Of a stretch of DNA of 64,000 bases, positions 16,253 through 25,956 are shown one piece after another; position 1 is the first letter of the stretch; each line of letters starts with the position of its first letter. The notes below the pieces were generated by a model. The model saw nothing but the letters and a program-made list of their open reading frames with translations, searched no databases and had not been told where the DNA came from. Made by a program: the position numbers and the translations under genes. Source of the DNA: Roseovarius salinarum (lineage in GTDB: Bacteria; Pseudomonadota; Alphaproteobacteria; Rhodobacterales; Rhodobacteraceae); assembly GCF_002834145.1 (NCBI RefSeq), contig NZ_PHNT01000007.1, forward strand, positions 1-64,000, read 5' to 3'.

Positions 16253-17184
16253 GCCCGGCGCGCCTCCACCGCGTCCCAGATCATGCCGGCGACGTTCGTG
16301 CCGTCGAACCGCTCCATCTCCTGGATGCCGGTGGGCGACGTCACGTTGATCTCGGTCAGGTAGTCGCCGATCACGTCGATGCCCACGAAGACCTGCCCCT
16401 TGTCACGAAGCAGCGGGCCGATGGCCGCGCAGATCTCGCGGTCGCGCGCGGTCAGCTCCGCCTTCTCGGCCCGGCCGCCCACGTGCATGTTCGACCGCGT
16501 CTCGCCCGAGGCGGGCACGCGGTTGATGACGCCGGCCGGTTCGCCGTCCACGAGGATCACCCGCTTGTCGCCGCGCGCGATCTGCGGAAGGTATTTCTGC
16601 ACGATCAGCGGCTCGCGCGAGAAACCGGTGAAGAGTTCGTGCAGCGAAGCAAGGTTGCGGTCGGATTCCGACAGGTGAAAGACGCCCGCGCCGCCGTTGC
16701 CGTAGAGCGGCTTCAGGATCACGTCGCCCTGGGCCGCCTTGAAGGCGCGGATCGTCTCGAGGTCGCGGGCGATGGTGGTCGGCGGCATCAGCTCGGGGAA
16801 ATCCAGCACCAGCAGCTTCTCGGGGAAATTGCGCACCCAGAACGGGTCATTGACCACCAGCGTGCCCGGGGCCAGCCGCTGCAGCAGGTGCGTGGTGGTG
16901 ATGTAGAACATGTCGAACGGCGGGTCCTGGCGCAGCCAGACGACATCGAAATCCGACAGGTTGACCACCCTCTCGTCGCCGAGGCGGAAATGGTCGCCCG
17001 CCACGCGCCGCACCTCCAGCGGATGCCCGCGCGCGGTGACGGTGCCCTGGTCATAGGCCAGGTGCTCGGGCAGGTAGTAGAACAACTCGTGCCCGCGCGC
17101 CTGCGCCTCCTCGGCCAGCCGGAACGTGCTGTCGGCCTCGATGTCGACGGGGCCGATCGGGTCCATCTGAAATGCGATCTTCAT
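16249..17184 (-). CDS. gshB: Glutathione synthase
   Basis: A 311-residue ATP-grasp enzyme joining gamma-glutamylcysteine and glycine. It begins [20 protein letters not shown], the classic GshB start, followed by the substrate segment [20 protein letters not shown], the ATP-grasp lysine region [16 protein letters not shown], and the metal-binding end [23 protein letters not shown] 17184 gives the family length (E. coli GshB is 316). It is cotranscribed with the hydrolase that follows. Confidence 0.96.
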   Translation of the reverse strand: MKIAFQMDPIGPVDIEADSTFRLAEEAQARGHELFYYLPEHLAYDQGTVTARGHPLEVRRVAGDHFRLGDERVVNLSDFDVVWLRQDPPFDMFYITTTHLLQRLAPGTLVVNDPFWVRNFPEKLLVLDFPELMPPTTIARDLETIRAFKAAQGDVILKPLYGNGGAGVFHLSESDRNLASLHELFTGFSREPLIVQKYLPQIARGDKRVILVDGEPAGVINRVPASGETRSNMHVGGRAEKAELTARDREICAAIGPLLRDKGQVFVGIDVIGDYLTEINVTSPTGIQEMERFDGTNVAGMIWDAVEARRA

Positions 17185-17253
17185 GCCGTGCCCTTCGCGT
17201 CGCCTGCTGCGCTTGCGCCTCACTTCATGCGCCAAGGGGACGCCGGGTGCAAA

Positions 17254-17673
17254 TCAGAAATGGCCGAAGGCGTTCTCGATGATCTCGACGTGCCCCGCAC
17301 CGTCCACGGCGGCCAGGTCGAAGCGCACCGGGGTCAGCTGGCCCGCCGGAAGCGTGCCGATGTATTCCGCGGCGGCGGCGTGAATGCGGCGCATCTGCGC
17401 CGGCCGCAGATGCGCGATGGCCTGGTCGGTGGTGCGGGCGCGCTTGACCTCGACGAAGACGATGGTGTCGCCTTCGCGCAGCACGAGGTCGATCTCGCCG
17501 CCCCGTCCCCGCCATCGCCGCGCCAGCGACGCGGCGCCGCGCGCGGCAAAGACCGCGGCGGCCTGCCGCTCGGCGGCATCGCCGGCCAGCGCGTTGCGCT
17601 GGCCCCGCGTGCGCCGACCCGGCGCACCCGCCGGGTGCGCGCCGGTCGAGGCAGCCTGCGCATGCACCGTCAT
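17254..17673 (-). CDS. YraN/UPF0102 family restriction-endonuclease-fold protein
   Basis: A 139-residue protein with the PD-(D/E)xK nuclease fold of UPF0102. The motif GEIDLV (Glu60, Asp62) is followed by FVEVK (Glu75, Lys77), the expected active-site set. The N-terminal 30 residues are a basic, disordered extension. ATG 17673 overlaps the rsmI stop codon (ATGA), and pairing with rsmI is standard across proteobacteria. Function in DNA processing is assumed but unproven for the family. Confidence 0.9.
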   Translation of the reverse strand: MTVHAQAASTGAHPAGAPGRRTRGQRNALAGDAAERQAAAVFAARGAASLARRWRGRGGEIDLVLREGDTIVFVEVKRARTTDQAIAHLRPAQMRRIHAAAAEYIGTLPAGQLTPVRFDLAAVDGAGHVEIIENAFGHF

Positions 17674-18542
17674 GCCTTGCCCTCCAGTTCCAGGGCGCGC
17701 TGATAGACCCGCCGGCGCGGCAACGACAGCTGCCGCGCCACGCTGTCGGCCGCGTCGCGGACCGTGCGGGTTTCCAGCGCCTGTTCAAGGGCGGAGTCTA
17801 GGTCCGACTCGTTAACGGGCCGTTCAGGCGCCTCGCCGATCAGCACGACGACCTCTCCCTTCACCCCTTGCGCGGCGCTGCGCGCGGCCAGTTCCTCCAG
17901 CGTGCCGCGCTGCACCTCCTCGAACCGCTTGGTCAGTTCCCGCGCGATCGCCGCGGGCCGATCACCGCCCAGCGCCTCGGCGGCGTCCGCCAGCATCGCC
18001 GCCGTGCGCGCCGGCGATTCGAAGAACACCAGCGTGCCGGGCACCTGCGCCAGCGCGGCAAGCGCGGCCTTGCGCTTGTTGCCGCCGCTCGGCAGGAACC
18101 CGCCGAAGAAGAACCGGTCGGTCGGCAGCCCCGACAGCGCCAGCGCCGTGACCGGCGCCGAGGCACCGGGCGCCACCGTCACCGCGTGCCCGGCCTCGCG
18201 CGCGGCGCGCGCCAGATCGTAGCCCGGATCCGCGATCATCGGCATGCCCGCCTCCGAGGCGTAAACGACCGATTTGCCCTCTGCCAGCTCTGCCAGGAGC
18301 CGCGGCCGCATGCGCGCGCCGTTGTGGTCGTGGTAGGACAGAAGCGGCCGGTCGGCCCGCGCGATACCGTGGATCTGCATCAGCTTGCGCAGGCTGCGCG
18401 TGTCCTCGGCGGCCAGCACGTCGGCGCCCGCCAGCAGGTCGAGCGCACGCAGCGTGATGTCGCGCGCCGTCCCGATCGGCGTGGCGATCAGGTAGAGCCC
18501 CGGCGCGGTGCCTGTTTCGCTCGGATTCCCCACTGGACCCAT
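17670..18542 (-). CDS. rsmI: 16S rRNA (cytidine1402-2'-O)-methyltransferase
   Basis: A 290-residue SAM-dependent enzyme of the tetrapyrrole-methylase fold that methylates the 2'-O of C1402 in 16S rRNA. It has LYLIATPIGTARDITLRAL near the start, AEDTRSLRKLM, then SEAGMPMIADPGYDL and GLPTDRFFFGGFLP, all diagnostic. Length is typical. ATG 18542 has a poor ribosome-binding site, so a slightly later start is possible. It is divergent from the lipoprotein gene at 18620. Confidence 0.95.
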   Translation of the reverse strand: MGPVGNPSETGTAPGLYLIATPIGTARDITLRALDLLAGADVLAAEDTRSLRKLMQIHGIARADRPLLSYHDHNGARMRPRLLAELAEGKSVVYASEAGMPMIADPGYDLARAAREAGHAVTVAPGASAPVTALALSGLPTDRFFFGGFLPSGGNKRKAALAALAQVPGTLVFFESPARTAAMLADAAEALGGDRPAAIARELTKRFEEVQRGTLEELAARSAAQGVKGEVVVLIGEAPERPVNESDLDSALEQALETRTVRDAADSVARQLSLPRRRVYQRALELEGKA

Positions 18543-18619
18543 CCCGCGTGACGTTTATTATCGCGACCACCCGCGGCACCGGCCGGCGCCGCGGCATCGA
18601 AGGAAGCGAGAAGGTCCCC

Positions 18620-19801
18620 ATGTTCGCCGTTTTCCACCGCGCCCGCAAGCTGATCGGACGTCCCGTCCTCGTCCTGGCCGCCCTTTGGCTGGCCGCCTGT
18701 CAACCCGCCGGGCTGAGCGATGTGACCGGCGCGCCCTCGCTGCGCGGCGGCCAGCCGGTGCCCGTGGCCCTTCTGGTGCCGCACGGCGCGCAGGACGCAC
18801 AGGTCCAGAAGCTGGCGCGCGACCTCGAGAACGCGGCGCGCATGGCCGCCTCGGACCTGCAGGGCGTCAAGGTCGACCTGCGCGTCTACGGCACCGCCGA
18901 CACGCCGGCCAAGGCGGCCGAGGCCGCGCGCAACGCCGTGGCCGACGGGGCCAGGATCATCGTCGGCCCGCTGCGCGCCGAAACCGCCCGCGCCGCGGGC
19001 GGGGCCGCGGCCGGGCGTGGCGTCAACGTGCTGGCGTTTTCCAACAATCCCGAGGCGGCCGGCGGCAACGTCTTCATCCTCGGACAGACCTTCGAGACGA
19101 CGGCGCGACGGCTGACGCGGTTCGCCGTGCGCGAGGGCCGCGAGCGGTTCCTCGTCCTGCACGCGCGCAACGAGGCCGGCCGGCTGGGCCGCCGCGCGAT
19201 CGAGACGGCCGTGCAGCGCAGCGGCGCCCGGGTGGTTGGCACGGTGAGCTACGAGTTCTCGCAGCAGGCGGTGATCGAGTCGGTCGACCGCGTGCGCGAC
19301 GCCGTGTCCGAGGGCGCGCCCGACACCATCTTCATGACCGCCAACTCGGCGGGCGCGCTGCCGCTTTATTCGCAGATGCTGCCCGAGGCCGGCATGGGGC
19401 CGCCGGAAATCCAGTACATCGGGCTGAGCCGGTGGGACAAGCCGCCGCAGACGCTGGAACTTCCCGGCGTGCAGGGCGGCTGGTTCGCCCTGCCCGACCC
19501 GCAGCGGCAGGCGCGTTTCCGCAGCCGCTACGAATCCGCCTATGGCGCGCCACCGCACGAGATCGCCGGGCTGGCCTATGACGGCATCGCCGCCGTGGGG
19601 GCGCTGGCCAAGCAGGGCCGCCGTGACGCGCTGAGCCGCGACTCGCTGACCCAGTCCGCCGGGTTCCAGGGCGTCAGCGGCGTCTTCCGCTTCCACCCGG
19701 ACGGCACCAACGACCGCGGGCTCGCCGTCGCCACGATCCGCGACAACGCGGTCAAGGTGCTGGCCCCCGCACCGCAAAGCTTCAGCGGCACCGGTTTCTG
19801 A
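18620..19801 (+). CDS. Penicillin-binding-protein activator, LpoA-like lipoprotein
   Basis: A 393-residue outer-membrane lipoprotein candidate with lipobox LAAC and lipid-accepting Cys27. The rest has the periplasmic-binding-protein fold of the LpoA C-terminal domain (ABC branched-chain-type binding): VALLVPHGAQD, then ARIIVGPLRAETARAAGG and IFMTANSAGALPLYSQM. The long N-terminal TPR part of E. coli LpoA is missing, as is normal in alphaproteobacteria. ATG 18620 with AAGG upstream puts the signal peptide correctly at the N-terminus. It is likely needed for peptidoglycan synthase activation. Divergent from rsmI, upstream of glnD. Confidence 0.85.
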   Translation: MFAVFHRARKLIGRPVLVLAALWLAACQPAGLSDVTGAPSLRGGQPVPVALLVPHGAQDAQVQKLARDLENAARMAASDLQGVKVDLRVYGTADTPAKAAEAARNAVADGARIIVGPLRAETARAAGGAAAGRGVNVLAFSNNPEAAGGNVFILGQTFETTARRLTRFAVREGRERFLVLHARNEAGRLGRRAIETAVQRSGARVVGTVSYEFSQQAVIESVDRVRDAVSEGAPDTIFMTANSAGALPLYSQMLPEAGMGPPEIQYIGLSRWDKPPQTLELPGVQGGWFALPDPQRQARFRSRYESAYGAPPHEIAGLAYDGIAAVGALAKQGRRDALSRDSLTQSAGFQGVSGVFRFHPDGTNDRGLAVATIRDNAVKVLAPAPQSFSGTGF

Positions 19802-19821
19802 TCGCCCGCGCAAGGACGCCC

Positions 19822-22599
19822 ATGAAGGATCTCGCCCCCGGCCCGGACGACCTGATCCGCCCGGCCGCCGACATCTTCGACACCGCCGCGGTGGCGCACC
19901 GGCTTGACCGGATCATCGACCAGGGCCGGCAGGACGGCGACACCGAAGCGATGCGCCGAGAGGTCGTGGCACTGCTGCGCGAGGCGCTGGACCGCGGGCG
20001 CGAGATCATCGCCGAGGGCTTCGCCGCGCACCCGTTCCAGGCACGCCCGGTGACCCGGGCCTATACCTGGCTGACCGACTGCGTGATCCTGACGGCGCTG
20101 GAGGCCGCCACCCGCGGGATGCACCCGCTGGCCACGCCCACCGAATCCGAGCGCATCGCAGTCTGCGCGGTCGGCGGCTTCGGCCGGGGCGAGATGGCCC
20201 CGCAATCCGACGTCGACCTTCTGTTCCTGACACCCTACAAGATCACGCCCTGGGCCGAGAGCGTGATCGAGAGCATGCTCTACATCCTGTGGGACCTGAA
20301 GCTGAAGGTCGGCCACGCCAGCCGCACGATCCGCGACTGCCTTCGGCTGGGCACGGAGGATTTCACGATCCGCACCGCGCTGCTGGAGTTCCGCTATCTC
20401 GGCGGTGACGCGGCGCTGGCCGGGGAGCTGGAGGCGCGGCTGTGGGACGAGCTGTTCGAGGGCAGCGAACGCGATTTCATCGAGGCCAAGCTGGGCGAGC
20501 GCGACGCGCGTCACGAGAAGCAGGGCGGCCAGCGCTACATGGTCGAACCCAACGTGAAGGAGGGCAAGGGCGGGCTGCGCGACCTGCAATCGCTGTTCTG
20601 GATCGCCAAGTACCTGCACCGGGTCAACGACGCGGCGGAACTGGTGCGCCTGGGCGTCTTCACCGCCGAGGAATTCGACACCTTCGAACGCGCCGAGACC
20701 TTCCTGTGGGCCGTGCGCTGCCACCTGCACCTGCTGACGGGGCGGCCCAACGACCAGCTGACCTTCGACTTGCAGGTCGAGGTGGCCGAGCGCATGGGCT
20801 ATGCCGACAGCGCCGGCCGCCGCGCGGTGGAACACTTCATGCAGGACTATTTCCGCCACGCCACCGCGGTGGGCGACCTCACCCGCATCTTCCTGACCAA
20901 GCTGGAGGCCGCGCACGTCAAGTCCGAACCGCTGCTGCAGCGGATCTTCCGGCGCAAGAAAAAGCTCAAGAAGGGCTACGTCGAGGTGCACGGCCGGCTG
21001 GCGATCGCCGACGAGGCGGAATTCCTGTCCGACCGGCTGAACCTGCTGCGCCTGTTCGAGGAGGGGCTGCGCACCGGGCTTCTGATCCACCCCGACGCGA
21101 TGCGGCTGGTGGCCGCCAACCTGCACCTGATCGACGACTCCGTCCGCCGCGACCGCGAGGCGCAGAAGCTGTTCCTCGGGCTGCTGCTCAAGCACGGCAA
21201 CCCCGAGCGCGCCCTGCGGCGGATGAACGAGGTCGGGATGCTCGCCGCCGTCATCCCCGAGTTCGAGCCGATCGTCGCGATGATGCAGTTCAACATGTAT
21301 CACAGCTACACGGTCGACGAGCACACCATCCAGTGCATCAGCCAGCTGGCCCGCATCGAGCGCGGCGAGCTGGAGGAGGAGCTGCCCGTCGCCTCCTCGA
21401 TCCTCGAGGAGGGGGCGATCAACCGGCGCGTGCTCTACGTCGCGCTGCTGCTGCACGACATCGGCAAGGGCCGCGACGAGGATCACTCGATCCTCGGCGC
21501 CCGCATCGCCCGCCGCGTCGCGCCGCGGCTCGGGCTGAAACCGCGCGAGGTCGACACCGTGGAATGGCTGGTGCGCTACCACCTGCTGATGTCGGACATG
21601 GCGCAGAAACGCGACATCGCCGATCCGCGCACCGTGCGCGACTTCGCCAAGGCCGTGCAGACGAAGGAACGGCTGGACCTGCTGTGCGTGCTCACCGTCT
21701 GCGACATCCGCGGCGTTGGCCCGGGCACCTGGAACAACTGGAAGGCCTCGCTGCTGCGCGCGCTCTACCGCCAGACCCGCCGTGCGCTCGAGGGCGGGCT
21801 GGAGGACCTCAACCGCGAACAGCGCGGCTCGGAGGCCAAGCGCAAGCTGCGCGAGATGCTGGCCGACTGGCCGAAATCCGAGATCAAGCGCGAGACGGCC
21901 CGCCACTACCCGACCTACTGGCAGGGGCTGCACGTCACCGCGCATGTCGTCTTTGCCCGGCTGCTGCGCGAACTCGAGGACGACGGCATCGGCATCGACC
22001 TGGCGATCGACGAGGACCGCGACGCCACCCGCGCCTGCTTCGTCATGGCCGACCATCCCGGGATCTTCTCGCGGCTGGCGGGCGCGCTGGCGCTGGCGGG
22101 CGCCAACGTGGTGGACGCGCGCACCTACACCTCCAAGGACGGCTACGCCACCGCCGCGTTCTGGATTCAGGACGGCGACGGCCACCCCTTCGAGGCCGAG
22201 CGCCTGCCGCGCCTGCGCGAGATGATCCACAAGACGCTTAGGGGCGAGGTCGTCGCCGGAGAGGCCATACGCCGCCGCGACAAGCTGAAGAAACGCGAAA
22301 AGGCGTTCCGGGTGCCCACCCATATCACCTTCGACAACGACGGCTCCGAGATCTTCACGATCATCGAGGTCGACACCCGCGACCGCCCCGGGCTGCTCTA
22401 CGACCTCACGCGCACGCTGTCGGACAACCACGTCAACATCGCCAGCGCGGTGATCGCCACCTACGGCGAACAGGTGGTCGACACCTTTTACGTCAAGGAC
22501 ATGTTCGGACTGAAACTGCACTCCGAGGCCAAGCGCACCGCGCTCGAGCGCAAGTTGCGCGCGGCCATCACCGAGGGCGTGAAACGCGCGGAAGGGTGA
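19822..22599 (+). CDS. glnD: [Protein-PII] uridylyltransferase / uridylyl-removing enzyme
   Basis: A 925-residue nitrogen sensor that uridylylates and de-uridylylates PII proteins in response to glutamine. The nucleotidyltransferase motif GGFGRGEMAPQSDVD is at 118-132, the HD phosphohydrolase motif LLLHDIGKGRDEDHS lies near 550, and two ACT domains close the protein (about 725-800 and 845-920). Length is normal. It starts at ATG 19822, 20 bases after the lipoprotein gene. A decayed copy of part of its 3' end occurs 3.5 kb downstream, at 25.98 kb. Downstream, murJ would be the expected neighbour but is displaced by an insert. Confidence 0.96.
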   Translation: MKDLAPGPDDLIRPAADIFDTAAVAHRLDRIIDQGRQDGDTEAMRREVVALLREALDRGREIIAEGFAAHPFQARPVTRAYTWLTDCVILTALEAATRGMHPLATPTESERIAVCAVGGFGRGEMAPQSDVDLLFLTPYKITPWAESVIESMLYILWDLKLKVGHASRTIRDCLRLGTEDFTIRTALLEFRYLGGDAALAGELEARLWDELFEGSERDFIEAKLGERDARHEKQGGQRYMVEPNVKEGKGGLRDLQSLFWIAKYLHRVNDAAELVRLGVFTAEEFDTFERAETFLWAVRCHLHLLTGRPNDQLTFDLQVEVAERMGYADSAGRRAVEHFMQDYFRHATAVGDLTRIFLTKLEAAHVKSEPLLQRIFRRKKKLKKGYVEVHGRLAIADEAEFLSDRLNLLRLFEEGLRTGLLIHPDAMRLVAANLHLIDDSVRRDREAQKLFLGLLLKHGNPERALRRMNEVGMLAAVIPEFEPIVAMMQFNMYHSYTVDEHTIQCISQLARIERGELEEELPVASSILEEGAINRRVLYVALLLHDIGKGRDEDHSILGARIARRVAPRLGLKPREVDTVEWLVRYHLLMSDMAQKRDIADPRTVRDFAKAVQTKERLDLLCVLTVCDIRGVGPGTWNNWKASLLRALYRQTRRALEGGLEDLNREQRGSEAKRKLREMLADWPKSEIKRETARHYPTYWQGLHVTAHVVFARLLRELEDDGIGIDLAIDEDRDATRACFVMADHPGIFSRLAGALALAGANVVDARTYTSKDGYATAAFWIQDGDGHPFEAERLPRLREMIHKTLRGEVVAGEAIRRRDKLKKREKAFRVPTHITFDNDGSEIFTIIEVDTRDRPGLLYDLTRTLSDNHVNIASAVIATYGEQVVDTFYVKDMFGLKLHSEAKRTALERKLRAAITEGVKRAEG

Positions 22600-23150
22600 G
22601 GGCCGGTGCGCCGCCGAAGGCACCGGGAAACCAACCGGGAGAGGATTCGAGGCCCGAACGGGCGGAGCGCGGGGGCTGCCCCGAAACGGTCCGCACACGG
22701 CGCCCGACAACCGCTGGACGCGGTCGAGGCGAGTGGCAAGGGCCACCGGAACGAGTGCAGCCAAGAACAGGTCATCTTCGCGCGGATGATGACAGGTCTG
22801 ACGACGAGGCACCGTGAGGCGAAGACCGTCATGATCGGCGTGACTTGCCCGAAGCCCCACCCGGCAGCGACCGGGAGGGGCGTGAAAGGGAGCGCCTCGA
22901 GCCGTCGCAAGCTCATCCCTCTGGCACGCCCCAAAATTGGCTTCGACAATCACTTTACCGGCGCCTATGATCCCAGACGGCGCTCCTGTTGGGCAACGCC
23001 GGGTGAAGGAGGAACTGCCACCGGAGGTTTTCCGGCCGGGGGCCAATGAACCGTGCCGGGGCGATCGATGAGCGCTGGCGGGAGCATGCAGCCCTCGGGC
23101 GCGCTGGCCCGGATCAAGCACGGGGTTTTGGCAAGCCGACGCACACTGAC
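22600..23150. other. Gene-poor stretch, 551 bases, with IS5-family debris
   Basis: Between glnD and the membrane glycosyltransferase no intact gene is supported. The recognisable part is the transposase remnant at about 22690-22920. The remainder is non-coding by eye. An in-frame start at 23046 for the next gene cannot be excluded. Confidence 0.55.
22690..22920 (+). pseudogene. Decayed IS5-family transposase fragment
   Basis: One frame contains VIFARMMTGL followed by REAKTVMI and, in decayed form, the block that in IS5 relatives reads D-A-T-x-L-K-A-H-R-T-A. The catalytic Asp after TVMI is replaced (GVTCPKPHPAAT). A second frame just upstream carries NRWTRSRR, matching the usual Y-N-R-W-x-R-W block, so at least one frameshift separates them. 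No inverted repeats were identified. It is a dead insertion sequence at the left side of the accessory insert. Confidence 0.6.
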
Positions 23151-24734
23151 ATGACCAATCCACGCTCTCCGTCCCGCGCATTGCGCCTGCTTTGGTTCTT
23201 CACCGTGCTTTGCGTGATCTTCGGCCTTCTCTACCGGCTCCTGCCCGTTGCCCTCGGCCCCGACTGGTTGGCACGGTTCTTCATCACCGAGGATGGCTAT
23301 CTGATGCTGACCGTGGCGCGCAATCTGGCGGACGGCGCCGGCCTGTCGGTCTCGGATGGCGAGATTGCCACGAACGGCGTGCAGCCTTTGGGCACTTTTC
23401 TCTACGCTCTGCCCTACCTGGCCACCGGCGGGGACAAAGTGACAAGCCTCGTCGGCGTCATCCTGATCATGGCGCTCGTGTCGGTCTTCGCGTTGTTCGC
23501 GATCCGCGCCTTCGCGGCACGCAGCCTGGCCGGGTTGGCCGAGGGGCCGATCTGGGCTTGGATGGTCGCCGCGTTATGGTTTCTTGGTCCGCTCATGCTT
23601 TTTCACAGCATGAACGCGCTAGAAACCGGCCTGGCGACACTGGCGGTCGTCGCCCTGCTCTTGTGGTTCGGAAACCTCTGCGAAGCGCAAAGGCCTTTCA
23701 CGGTCGCTGAAAGGATCGTGCTGGGGCTTCTATCGGGCCTGGTTTTCCTGGCCCGGATCGATTGCGCCTTCCTGGTCACGGCGATCTTCGCGGTGCATTT
23801 CGCGCGCTGTTTGCTGACCGGAGGAGGACTCGGTCGGGCGCTGCGGGATCTTACGTTGCCCGGCCTCATCAGTCTGGCGATGGCCACCCCGTGGCTCGTT
23901 TACAACAAGGTCGGGTTCGGCTCGATCATGCCGATCAGCGGCACGGCACAGTCACTCACAGCGGAGTTCGGTCAGAATCTCGGGCTTCTGCCGGCGAAAC
24001 TGTTCGAAACCATGTTTCCGATGCTGCCGATACCCGGCGCGCTCGAAAGCGCGTTGCCGGTGCAGGTGATCTGCGGGCTGAGTGTTGTCGGTGTTCTCGT
24101 CGTATTTGCGGGGCTTTCTTGGTCACGCCGCCGCCCCTTCCACGCGGCGCTTCTGGCCTACGGGCTTTATGGCGTGGCGATCGCGTTCTACTACGGTGCC
24201 CTTTTCGGTGCGCCGCATTTCCTGAGCCGCTACTTGGCACCGCTTGGCCCGCTGCTGATCATCGCGGCGATCACCGTGGCCCTGACGCTGTTCGAACGTG
24301 TGTCCCGGCACGGCCCAGCCATCACCGGCGCGCTGAGCGCGGCCAGCCTTGTCCTTTGCATCGCCCTTCTGGGCGTGAAACTGGCCGGAGGGCTCAAGCA
24401 GGGGCATTTCCAGGTCGTGGAATGGGTCGACGAGAACGTCCCCGATGACGTCTGGGTCGGCGCGGTGCAGACCGGCACGTTGGGCTACTGGCATGACCGA
24501 ACGATCAATCTCGACGGCAAGGTCAACCCCGAGGCGCTGGCCGCCATCAAGGCGCAGGGCAGCGTGCTCGACTATGTCGTCGACAGTCCGATCACATATC
24601 TGGCCGACTGGTCCGGCATTGCCGGCTGGGTCGACAACCCGCGGTTCGCCGAGGCCTTCGAACTCCTCGTTATGGACGAGGACCGGAACCTCGGTGTCCT
24701 TCGGCGCCGCGACAGCGACCCGGTGGGAAGCTGA
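23151..24734 (+). CDS. Polytopic membrane protein, glycosyltransferase-39/ArnT-like
   Basis: A 527-residue protein with about ten predicted membrane helices and a C-terminal soluble part of roughly 110 residues. Near the start the pattern FFITEDGYLMLTVARNLADGAG and TNGVQPLGTFLYALP resembles the first periplasmic loop of GT-C fold enzymes (ArnT/PMT families), where an acidic residue (here Glu-Asp) is catalytic. The C-terminal domain (VEWVDENVPDDVWVGAVQTGTLGYW) is also seen in membrane sugar transferases. It probably transfers sugar from a polyprenyl donor in the inner membrane. ATG 23151 puts the first helix at the N-terminus but has a poor ribosome-binding site; 23046 is the alternative start. 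Acceptor unknown. Confidence 0.6.
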   Translation: MTNPRSPSRALRLLWFFTVLCVIFGLLYRLLPVALGPDWLARFFITEDGYLMLTVARNLADGAGLSVSDGEIATNGVQPLGTFLYALPYLATGGDKVTSLVGVILIMALVSVFALFAIRAFAARSLAGLAEGPIWAWMVAALWFLGPLMLFHSMNALETGLATLAVVALLLWFGNLCEAQRPFTVAERIVLGLLSGLVFLARIDCAFLVTAIFAVHFARCLLTGGGLGRALRDLTLPGLISLAMATPWLVYNKVGFGSIMPISGTAQSLTAEFGQNLGLLPAKLFETMFPMLPIPGALESALPVQVICGLSVVGVLVVFAGLSWSRRRPFHAALLAYGLYGVAIAFYYGALFGAPHFLSRYLAPLGPLLIIAAITVALTLFERVSRHGPAITGALSAASLVLCIALLGVKLAGGLKQGHFQVVEWVDENVPDDVWVGAVQTGTLGYWHDRTINLDGKVNPEALAAIKAQGSVLDYVVDSPITYLADWSGIAGWVDNPRFAEAFELLVMDEDRNLGVLRRRDSDPVGS

Positions 24735-25032
24735 GATGCCGGCCGTGGCATCGCCGCCCCCGAGATGACTGTCGGTCGCGACCGCTCCGGGCAGGTGCAG
24801 CGGGGGATCGTGGCCGCCTCGTTCGAGGCGTATCGCGTCTTCCGCGAGGCCCGGCTTGCTTGAACGGCCGCAACGATGCGCCACCCTCAAGGGCCGCGTC
24901 ACCCGTTCCCGGCCATGGCGCGCGGCGGGACGTGCGGAGTTTCGAAACGGACGGGAACAAACCGGACCCGTCTTCCCGATCGCGCCGTTTGTTGCCAGTA
25001 TGACCGGCAACATGAACACGAAGGTCCGATCA

Positions 25033-25956
25033 ATGATGCTGCATGGACGACTGATACTGCTCGCGGCGCTCATCGGGTGCGCAACCCTGATCCCGGCTGC
25101 CAACGCTCAGGTCGCGGACCTGCCGCCGCGCGAGCCGAGCCCGCTTTCCGTGCGGCAGATCCACAGCGGCCACAGCCTGACGGATACGTATATGAGCCAC
25201 CCCTGGCCGGGCCGCCTCGTCCTGGCGACCAGGGCCACCCCGGGCGGCGAAGACGCCCAGGACACGATCGCAACGTCCACGATTCCCGGCGCGCCCCTGC
25301 ACTGGCGATGGAGGCATGAACCCGGTCACGGAAAACCGGATGCCCGCTCGGACATCGGGGATTACGAGCTTCTGGTCACGACCGAGGCCGTTCCCCTGAG
25401 CCCGAGCCCGGAGGACTTCGCGGCGAACACGCTCGACCAGATCGAGAAATGGGTCCGGAACACGTGGGAACACGGCAACCGGGGGCGCGGCGCCGAATTC
25501 ATGCTCTACAGCACCTGGGTGCATTGGCCGACGCCCGAGGAAGGGGCCGCGGCAGCCGGAGGCGGATTGCCGTTCCGCCGGCAACTCGAGCGCGAGGGGA
25601 AGAAATGGGAACGGATGCAGGACCACGCGAACGCCGTGCGCCCGGCCGGCATGCCGCCGGTCTACATGATCCCGGGCCACAGGCTCATGATGCGCATCCA
25701 CGACGACATCCGGACCGGGCGCGCACCGGACCTCGATCACATCAGCGACATCTTCGCGGACGACATCCATCCCAACGACATGGGGCGGTACGCGGTGACA
25801 TGTCTCGTCTACGCCGTGATCTACCAACGCGACCCGCGGAGCCTGCCGGACAAGCTGGCCGATCCCGAGGATACCCTGAGCACGGCGCAGGCCCGGTATT
25901 TCAAGGAAACCGCGTGGGAGGTCGCGAGAAACTACGACCGCGCGGGATTGCGATGA
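25033..25956 (+). CDS. Exported SGNH-hydrolase-like protein
   Basis: A 307-residue protein with a 25-residue signal peptide ending AANA before Gln26. ATG 25033 is chosen because AAGG lies 8 bases upstream; 25012 is possible. GHSLTD at 46-51 is a variant of the GDSL block I with candidate nucleophile Ser48, and DDIHPND near 243-249 gives the block V Asp-x-x-His pair with His246. Central blocks II and III are not clear. It is likely a periplasmic esterase or acyl-modifying enzyme. It follows the membrane glycosyltransferase-like gene, so both may act on a surface glycan. Confidence 0.6.
   Translation: MMLHGRLILLAALIGCATLIPAANAQVADLPPREPSPLSVRQIHSGHSLTDTYMSHPWPGRLVLATRATPGGEDAQDTIATSTIPGAPLHWRWRHEPGHGKPDARSDIGDYELLVTTEAVPLSPSPEDFAANTLDQIEKWVRNTWEHGNRGRGAEFMLYSTWVHWPTPEEGAAAAGGGLPFRRQLEREGKKWERMQDHANAVRPAGMPPVYMIPGHRLMMRIHDDIRTGRAPDLDHISDIFADDIHPNDMGRYAVTCLVYAVIYQRDPRSLPDKLADPEDTLSTAQARYFKETAWEVARNYDRAGLR

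Noticed and set aside
22611-22950. Possible group II intron start (GTGCG) after glnD
   Set aside because: No domain V hairpin or reverse transcriptase was seen. The region instead matches decayed IS5-family transposase blocks.
19576-23181. Very long minus-strand open frame opposite glnD (about 1200 codons)
   Set aside because: Antisense shadow of glnD and the lipoprotein gene. No domain, no ribosome-binding site, and amino-acid bias of a mirrored frame.
24765-24863. 32-codon open frame after the membrane glycosyltransferase gene
   Set aside because: It is short, without a ribosome-binding site or recognised motif. It might be a remnant but cannot be supported as a gene.
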